Below, piece by piece: positions 59,388-64,000 of a stretch of DNA of 64,000 nt; the first letter of the stretch is position 1; each line of letters starts with the position of its first letter. Below the pieces are notes generated by a model, which made no database searches, was not told the origin of the DNA, and worked only from the letters and a program-made list of their open reading frames with translations. Origin of the DNA: Intrasporangium oryzae NRRL B-24470 (GTDB lineage: Bacteria; Actinomycetota; Actinomycetes; Actinomycetales; Dermatophilaceae). The stretch lies in assembly GCF_000576595.1 (NCBI RefSeq), contig NZ_AWSA01000002.1, positions 101,124-165,123 on the forward strand. Reading direction: 5' to 3'. Position numbers and translations under genes: made by a program.

Positions 59388-59429
59388 CCATGGATGGCAT
59401 GGGCGGCATACGTCCGAACGCCCGCCCGC

Positions 59430-60035
59430 TCAGGCGCGCCTCCGATGTGGGCCCGGTTCGCACTGGCACGAGCACGTGGCGACGCAGCCCCCGCCGACCC
59501 AGCACCGGGTCGGGCAGGTGCACGACGGAACCGGAGGAGCTGCAGCGCGGAGGAGCCGGACGATCCGGCGACGCTCCCGAGCGCTTCGCTGGGCGCGCTC
59601 GTCGAGGTCACGGAGTGTCGGGTGGTCGGTCATGGCAGCGGCCTCGACCCGAAGTCGGTCACGCTCGGGACGGAGGCGATACCACCCCTTGGCCGGCGCC
59701 CGGTCGTAGCGGGGCATCAGCGCGCGCAGCGGCGGCACCTCGTCGGGAGGAGCGACGTCGAGGTGCGCAGGGAAGCGCCGGTGGGCGTTGTCGCGAAGGA
59801 CGTCCCGGGGAACCGGATCCACCTGTCGCCCAGCCGAGTCGATGACCGCCAACCGCAGGCCGGCCATGGCGAGAACCCTCACCAGAGTGTCGACCGCGAT
59901 CCGCCCACGGGCGGACTCGAGCCGACCCACCGCAGCGCGCGACAGGCCGAGCCGCTCGGCCAGCTCCCGCTGGCTGAGATCTGCCAGTCTGCGAGCCCGC
60001 ACGACGTAGCGGCTGGCATCGAACGCGTCGTCCAT
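59430..60035 (-). CDS. XRE-family regulator with Cys-rich C-terminus
   Basis: 201 residues. Helix-turn-helix at about residues 15-65 (LADLSQRELAERLGLSRAAV; GRLESARGRIAVDTLVRVLA), a middle part with LRLAVIDSAGRQVDPVP and RYDRAPAKGWYRLRPERDR, and a C-terminal segment with seven Cys in 19 residues (CTCPTRC, CVATCSCQC), a possible zinc-binding element. ATG 60035 is preceded by GGAGG at 5 nt. That ribosome-binding site plus ATG is tandemly repeated upstream. Target genes unknown. Confidence 0.78.
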   Translation of the reverse strand: MDDAFDASRYVVRARRLADLSQRELAERLGLSRAAVGRLESARGRIAVDTLVRVLAMAGLRLAVIDSAGRQVDPVPRDVLRDNAHRRFPAHLDVAPPDEVPPLRALMPRYDRAPAKGWYRLRPERDRLRVEAAAMTDHPTLRDLDERAQRSARERRRIVRLLRAAAPPVPSCTCPTRCWVGGGCVATCSCQCEPGPHRRRA

Positions 60036-60078
60036 GACCACCTCCCATGACCACCTCCCATGACCACCTCCCATGACC
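60033..60078. repeat. Tandem repeat of ribosome-binding site plus start codon
   Basis: On the minus strand the 13-bp unit GGAGGTGGTCATG is present three times plus a partial copy, giving ATGs at 60074, 60061, 60048 and 60035. Those at 60061, 60048 and 60035 each have GGAGG 5 nt upstream. Because 13 is not a multiple of 3, 60061 and 60048 are out of frame; 60035 opens the XRE gene and 60074 is in frame but lacks a Shine-Dalgarno. Confidence 0.9.
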
Positions 60079-60165
60079 GTTGAGGGAAGTGTGCAGGCGC
60101 CCACCGACACTCCGGCGTGCCCCTCGAGGGCGCGGCGCCCAGCGGATCGCCATGGGCCCCAGAGC

Positions 60166-60234
60166 CCTACGTCACTGCTCCGCCTGTGGGAGCAGTGGGA
60201 CCCACTGCTCCCACAGGCGGAGCAGTGACGTAGG
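60166..60234. terminator. 34-bp perfect palindrome downstream of lpdA
   Basis: Arms 60166-60199 and 60201-60234 are perfect reverse complements around a single central base. Each arm can fold alone through ACTGCTCC/GGAGCAGT. It lies about 80 nt past the lpdA stop and upstream of the XRE gene. A terminator is likely, but the perfection and length are unusual. Confidence 0.6.
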
Positions 60235-60314
60235 ACGGCCGGGGTGCAGCATGGCGGGTTCTTCCCTGCCCGGAACGGCCCAGGAAACCGGCGCAGCGAG
60301 CGGAACGCCTGTGA

Positions 60315-61712
60315 TCAGAGGTTGATCATGTGGCCCGCGATGCCCTCGATGGCTTCCTTCATCGCCTCGCTGAGCGTGGGGTGGGCGAAGATGTTGCGTG
60401 CGACCTCGTCGGCGGTGAGGTCCCACTGCTGGGCCAGCGTGAGGGCGGGAAGGAGCTCGGTGACCTCGGGTCCGATCAGATGCGCGCCGAGCAGCTCGTT
60501 GTGCTCGGCATCGGCGACGATCTTGACGAACCCGACGCCCTCGGCCATGCCGCGAGCCTTGCCGTTGGCCGAGAACGGGAAGCTCGACGTCTTGACGTCG
60601 TAGCCCTTCTCCCTGGCCTGGGCCTCCGAGTAGCCGAACGAGGCGATCTGCGGCTGGCAGAAGGTCGCCCGCGGGATCATGTCGAAGTTGATCTCCATCG
60701 TCTCGGCGTCGCCGATCGTCTCGGCGGCGACGACGCCCATCGCCTCGGCGGTGTGGGCGAGCATGAGCTTGCCGGTGACGTCGCCGATGGCGAAGACGGT
60801 GGGGATGCTCGTGCGGCCCCGCCCGTCGACCGCGATGGCGCCCCGTTCGGTCATCGCCAGACCGAGCGACTCGAGGCCGTAACCCTGCGTGCGGGGCGCG
60901 AAGCCGATGGCCTGGAGCACCTTGTCGGCCTCGAGGACCTGCCGCTCACCACCGGCCGCGGGGCTGACGGTGACCTTGACGTTGCTGCCGGTGTCCTCGA
61001 TCGCCTCGACCTTGGTCGAGAGCATGACCTTGACCCCGAGCTTCTTGTACTGCTTGAGCAGCTCCTTGGACACATCGGCGTCCTCGGTCGGGACCATCCG
61101 GTCGAGGAACTCGACGATCGTCACGTCGACGCCGAAGTTCTTCATGACATAGGCGAACTCGACGCCGATGGCGCCCGAGCCGGCGATGATGATGGACCCT
61201 GGCAGCTCGTCGCTGAGGATCTGCTCCTCGTAGGTGACGACACGGTCGGACAGGGACGTCCCGGGGATGAGGCGGGTCGTCGCGCCGGTGGCGATGATGA
61301 GGTTGTCGAAGGACAGCGTGCGCGAGGATCCGTCGTTGAGGGCGACGTCCATCGTGGTGGCGCTGGTGATCGTCCCCCAGCCGTCGACCTCTTCGATCTT
61401 GTTCTTCTTCATCAGGTAATGGACGCCCTTGGCGCTGGCATCGGCCACCGCGCGGCTGCGCGCGTGCGTCGGCCCGAACGACATCGTGGCGTCGCCCTCG
61501 ATGCCGAAGGTCTTCTTCTCGTGCGTGATGATGTGGGCGATCTCCGCATTGCGCAGGAGCGCCTTGCTCGGGATGCAGCCGACGTTGAGGCAGACCCCGC
61601 CCCAGTACTGCTTCTCGACGACTGCGACCTTCTTGCCGAGCTGGGCCGCGCGGATCGCCGCGACGTAACCACCAGGACCAGCACCGAGCACAACGACATC
61701 GAAATCAGCCAT
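60315..61712 (-). CDS. lpdA: Dihydrolipoyl dehydrogenase
   Basis: E3 flavoenzyme of about 465 residues shared by 2-oxoacid dehydrogenase complexes and sometimes antioxidant systems. FAD motif [17 protein letters not shown], redox-active disulfide [16 protein letters not shown] motif [13 protein letters not shown], and the C-terminal His-Glu dyad in [16 protein letters not shown] 61712 ([10 protein letters not shown]) has TAGGCT 7 nt upstream and no Shine-Dalgarno, so a leaderless mRNA is predicted. No E1 or E2 genes are adjacent. Confidence 0.96.
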   Translation of the reverse strand: MADFDVVVLGAGPGGYVAAIRAAQLGKKVAVVEKQYWGGVCLNVGCIPSKALLRNAEIAHIITHEKKTFGIEGDATMSFGPTHARSRAVADASAKGVHYLMKKNKIEEVDGWGTITSATTMDVALNDGSSRTLSFDNLIIATGATTRLIPGTSLSDRVVTYEEQILSDELPGSIIIAGSGAIGVEFAYVMKNFGVDVTIVEFLDRMVPTEDADVSKELLKQYKKLGVKVMLSTKVEAIEDTGSNVKVTVSPAAGGERQVLEADKVLQAIGFAPRTQGYGLESLGLAMTERGAIAVDGRGRTSIPTVFAIGDVTGKLMLAHTAEAMGVVAAETIGDAETMEINFDMIPRATFCQPQIASFGYSEAQAREKGYDVKTSSFPFSANGKARGMAEGVGFVKIVADAEHNELLGAHLIGPEVTELLPALTLAQQWDLTADEVARNIFAHPTLSEAMKEAIEGIAGHMINL

Positions 61713-61719
61713 GGCCGAC

Positions 61720-61725
61720 AGCCTA
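61720..61725 (-). promoter_or_regulatory. -10 of a predicted leaderless promoter for lpdA
   Basis: TAGGCT on the minus strand, 7 nt before ATG 61712. Confidence 0.5.
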
Positions 61726-61815
61726 TCGGTGCACGCGCGCCCCCTCGGACCACGCCCTCCCGTCCGGCAGACGCCGGTCGGCGAACAGGTCCGACCGGTC
61801 GCGGATTGCCTGTGT

Positions 61816-61856
61816 CCCAGACCACATCTGGGGGCCGGCGCGGAGTAAGTTCCGCG
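61816..61856 (+). promoter_or_regulatory. Operator-like inverted repeats and -10 upstream of the mctP pair
   Basis: CCCAGA-N5-TCTGGG (61816-61832) and CGCGGA-N6-TCCGCG (61839-61856). The second encloses a -10-like TAAGTT (61846-61851). The layout fits a repressor such as a GntR- or TetR-type protein; no regulator gene is adjacent. Confidence 0.45.
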
Positions 61857-61902
61857 ACGCATGGCCGGACCCCCTCCGGCCCTGACCAACGGAGGTCAAC
61901 GC

Positions 61903-62235
61903 GTGAGTACCACTCCGCACCGCCACGAGGCACCGCCCGCGAACAAGGGCCTGCTGGCCCTCGCCGGTGTCCTCCTGCTCATCCCCATCGTCGCGCTGAT
62001 GCTCGTCGGCACCTACGCCAAGGACGGGCCGCGCATCGGTGGCTTCCCCTTCTTCATCTGGTACCAGTTCCTCTGGGTCGTCATCTGCTCGGCGCTCACG
62101 TACACCGCCTACCGCGTGGTCCTCCGGGCCAGGCCGCACGTGCCCATGAACCCCGAGGGGACCGAGTTCCTCGACGAGGCCGGAAACGAGGCCGGCGACG
62201 CTGACGGCACGACCGACTGGAGGGGTCAGTCATGA
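61903..62235 (+). CDS. DUF3311 small membrane partner of the SSS transporter
   Basis: 110 residues with two membrane helices: GLLALAGVLLLIPIVALMLV and a DUF3311 signature around FPFFIWYQFLWVVICSAL. GTG 61903 is chosen because GGAGG lies 7 nt upstream; the ATG at 61861 would lack one. DUF3311 proteins accompany MctP-type symporters and are probably needed for their assembly or function. It overlaps mctP by 4 nt. Confidence 0.87.
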   Translation: MSTTPHRHEAPPANKGLLALAGVLLLIPIVALMLVGTYAKDGPRIGGFPFFIWYQFLWVVICSALTYTAYRVVLRARPHVPMNPEGTEFLDEAGNEAGDADGTTDWRGQS

Positions 62236-63908
62236 GCACCCTGCAGGCAGCGACCGGTCAGCAGACCGGTGTCAACGGCGTCGCCCTCGCCGTCCTCATC
62301 TTCTTCTTCGTCGTCGTCGCGGGAGCCGGCTTCTGGGCCGCCCGTTGGCGTCGCCCGGCCAGCATGGAGAGCCTCGAGGAGTGGGGTCTCGGCGGCCGGT
62401 CCTTCGGCACGTGGATCACGTGGTTCCTGCTCGGCGGCGACCTCTACACGGCATACACCTTCGTCGCCGTGCCCGCGGCGATGTTCTCCGCCGGGGCCGT
62501 GAGCGGCTTCTTCGCCGTCCCGTACACGATCATCCTCTACCCGATCATCTTCATCTTCATGTCGCGCCTGTGGTCGGTCTCGCACCGCCACGGCTACGTC
62601 ACCCCGGCCGACTTCGTCCAGGGCCGCTCCGGCTCGCGCGCCCTCTCCCTCGCCGTCGCGGTGACCGGCTTCCTCGCGACGATGCCCTACATCGCCCTCC
62701 AACTCGTCGGCATCCAGGCGGTCCTCGAGGTCGCGGGCGTCGGCAGCGGCGGGAGCTGGATCGCCAAGGACCTGCCGATCTTCATCGCGTTCCTCGTCCT
62801 CGCGCTCTACACCTACACCTCGGGTCTGCGCGCGCCGGCGATCATCGCGTTCGTCAAGGACATCCTCATCTACCTCGTCATCATCGTCGCGGTGATCTAC
62901 CTGCCCTCGAAGGTCGGCGGCTGGGCCCACATCTTCGACGCCGCCCAGCACAAGATGGAGTCGACCAACCCGGCCACCGGCAAGCACGTCGGCGTCTTCA
63001 TCCCCGCGAGCAACCAGTACTGGGCCTACGCGACGCTCGCACTCGGTTCGGCCATGGCGCTGTTCATGTACCCGCACTCGGTCACGGCGACCCTCTCGGC
63101 GCAGAAGCGCAACACGATCCGCAAGAACGCCTCGATCCTGCCGGCCTACTCCTTCCTGCTGGGCCTGCTCGCCCTTCTCGGGTGGGTCGCGATCGCAGCG
63201 GGGACGAAGCCGATCGGCCTCGACGGCAAGCCCAACCCGCAGCTCGTCGTCCCGCAGCTCTTCGAGGACTACTTCCCGTCGTGGTTCGCCGGTGTCGGCT
63301 TCGCGGCCATCGCCATCGGCGCGCTGGTCCCGGCGGCGATCATGTCGATCGCGGCTGCCAACACGTTCACCCGCAACATCTACAAGGCGTGGCTGCGTCC
63401 GGACGCGACGGTCAAGCAGGAGGCCCAGGTCTCGAAGATCACCTCGCTCGTCGTCAAGGCGTTCGCCCTCATCTTCGTCCTCACCCTCGACAAGACGAAC
63501 GCTCTCAACTTCCAGCTGCTCGGCGGCATCTGGATCATGCAGACGTTCCCGTCGGTCGTGTTCTACCTCTACACGAAGTGGTTCCACCGGCGCGCCCTGC
63601 TCGTCGGCTGGGCCGTGGGCATGATCTACGGCAGCGTCGCCGCGTACAACGTGATCAACCCGGTCACGAAGGCGCACTTCGGCGGGTCGGTCGCCGAGAT
63701 CCCGGGCATCGGCGAGATGGGCTACATCGCGCTGACGGCGTTCGTGATCAACCTGCTCGTCACCGTCGTGCTCACGGTGATCCTCCGGGCCGCCAAGGTC
63801 GGCGACGGGCCCGACGAGACGATCCCCGCGGACTACTTCGCCGACGCGGGCGACCCCCGGGTCGCGAAGATCGACGTCGGCCCGCACGAGCTGACCCCCT
63901 CCGCCTGA
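62232..63908 (+). CDS. mctP: Sodium:solute symporter, MctP-like monocarboxylate transporter
   Basis: 558 residues with about 13 membrane helices, LeuT-fold SSS family. The segments EEWGLGGRSFGTWITWFLLG, YVTPADFVQGR, the SVTATLSAQKRNTIRKNA loop and ALVPAAIMSIAAANTFTRNI match MctP-type carriers for lactate, pyruvate, acetate or propionate; exact substrate is open. It completes the pair with the DUF3311 protein. The 92 nt after its stop hold a small CGGTCG/CGACCG hairpin and a GGTATGCC octamer variant. Confidence 0.88.
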   Translation: MSTLQAATGQQTGVNGVALAVLIFFFVVVAGAGFWAARWRRPASMESLEEWGLGGRSFGTWITWFLLGGDLYTAYTFVAVPAAMFSAGAVSGFFAVPYTIILYPIIFIFMSRLWSVSHRHGYVTPADFVQGRSGSRALSLAVAVTGFLATMPYIALQLVGIQAVLEVAGVGSGGSWIAKDLPIFIAFLVLALYTYTSGLRAPAIIAFVKDILIYLVIIVAVIYLPSKVGGWAHIFDAAQHKMESTNPATGKHVGVFIPASNQYWAYATLALGSAMALFMYPHSVTATLSAQKRNTIRKNASILPAYSFLLGLLALLGWVAIAAGTKPIGLDGKPNPQLVVPQLFEDYFPSWFAGVGFAAIAIGALVPAAIMSIAAANTFTRNIYKAWLRPDATVKQEAQVSKITSLVVKAFALIFVLTLDKTNALNFQLLGGIWIMQTFPSVVFYLYTKWFHRRALLVGWAVGMIYGSVAAYNVINPVTKAHFGGSVAEIPGIGEMGYIALTAFVINLLVTVVLTVILRAAKVGDGPDETIPADYFADAGDPRVAKIDVGPHELTPSA

Positions 63909-64000
63909 CGGGACCATCCATCAGCGGTCGACGAACGACCGAGCGGTATGCCGCTGGGCCGGGTTCCTCGGGGCAGGTTCTAGCGGTCCTCGCAACACCT

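Noticed and set aside
60033..60078. Short tandem repeats taken as a CRISPR or VNTR locus only
   Set aside because: The 13-bp unit has no spacers and coincides exactly with Shine-Dalgarno and ATG, so a translational role is the better reading.
61861..61902. ATG start for the DUF3311 protein
   Set aside because: No Shine-Dalgarno, and GGAGG is correctly placed for GTG 61903.

Overview
The window is 64 kb of GC-rich actinobacterial chromosome. Gene content (kdpFABCDE, DUF3046 beside recA, clgR, SAM-IV riboswitch, mctP with its DUF3311 partner, ring-hydroxylating paaABCDE) and gene order point to Micrococcales, and I would guess Intrasporangiaceae; the family-level placement is an inference. All genes recognised here look intact. 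I saw no rRNA, tRNA, CRISPR array, transposase or phage gene.

The backbone is a well-known actinobacterial core block read almost entirely on the minus strand. From high to low coordinate it runs rpsO-pnp, dapB, thyA-folA, dapA-rnj, ftsK, rimO-pgsA-cinA-clgR, DUF3046-(macro domain)-recA-recX and miaB. Accessory modules, many on the plus strand, sit between the core pieces: a YceI protein behind twin operator-like palindromes (1.8-2.5 kb); a DUF3352 membrane protein and a dipeptide epimerase/serine hydrolase pair (5.5-9.4 kb); an M19 dipeptidase, an ion channel and the full kdpFABCDE potassium system (12.6-22.6 kb); a SAM-IV riboswitch with a SufS-like aminotransferase (25.7-27.3 kb); an MFS exporter, the phenylacetyl-CoA epoxidase operon, a GNAT enzyme, azlCD and trhO (32.6-42.3 kb); and a secreted glycosidase-like protein followed by a NodB-like lipoprotein, a beta-propeller lipoprotein and a CtaG protein (43.2-48.1 kb).

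Beyond rpsO lies a poly-gamma-glutamate (PGA) capsule operon (57.7 to 51.1 kb, minus strand): a GAF/kinase-like regulator, a 44-residue membrane protein, a membrane protein with a degenerate GGDEF domain, pgsB, a tandemly duplicated pgsC and a long capA. A divergent NlpC/P60 hydrolase follows. The window ends with an XRE regulator whose ribosome-binding site is tandemly repeated, lpdA, and the mctP monocarboxylate transporter pair.

Three window-wide signals stand out. The octamer GGCATACG/CGTATGCC occurs at least 25 times and often imposes rare codons. About eleven genes have a -10-like hexamer 6-7 nt before an ATG/GTG without a Shine-Dalgarno, which indicates leaderless mRNAs. Several gene ends carry long perfect palindromes, the largest with 34-bp arms.
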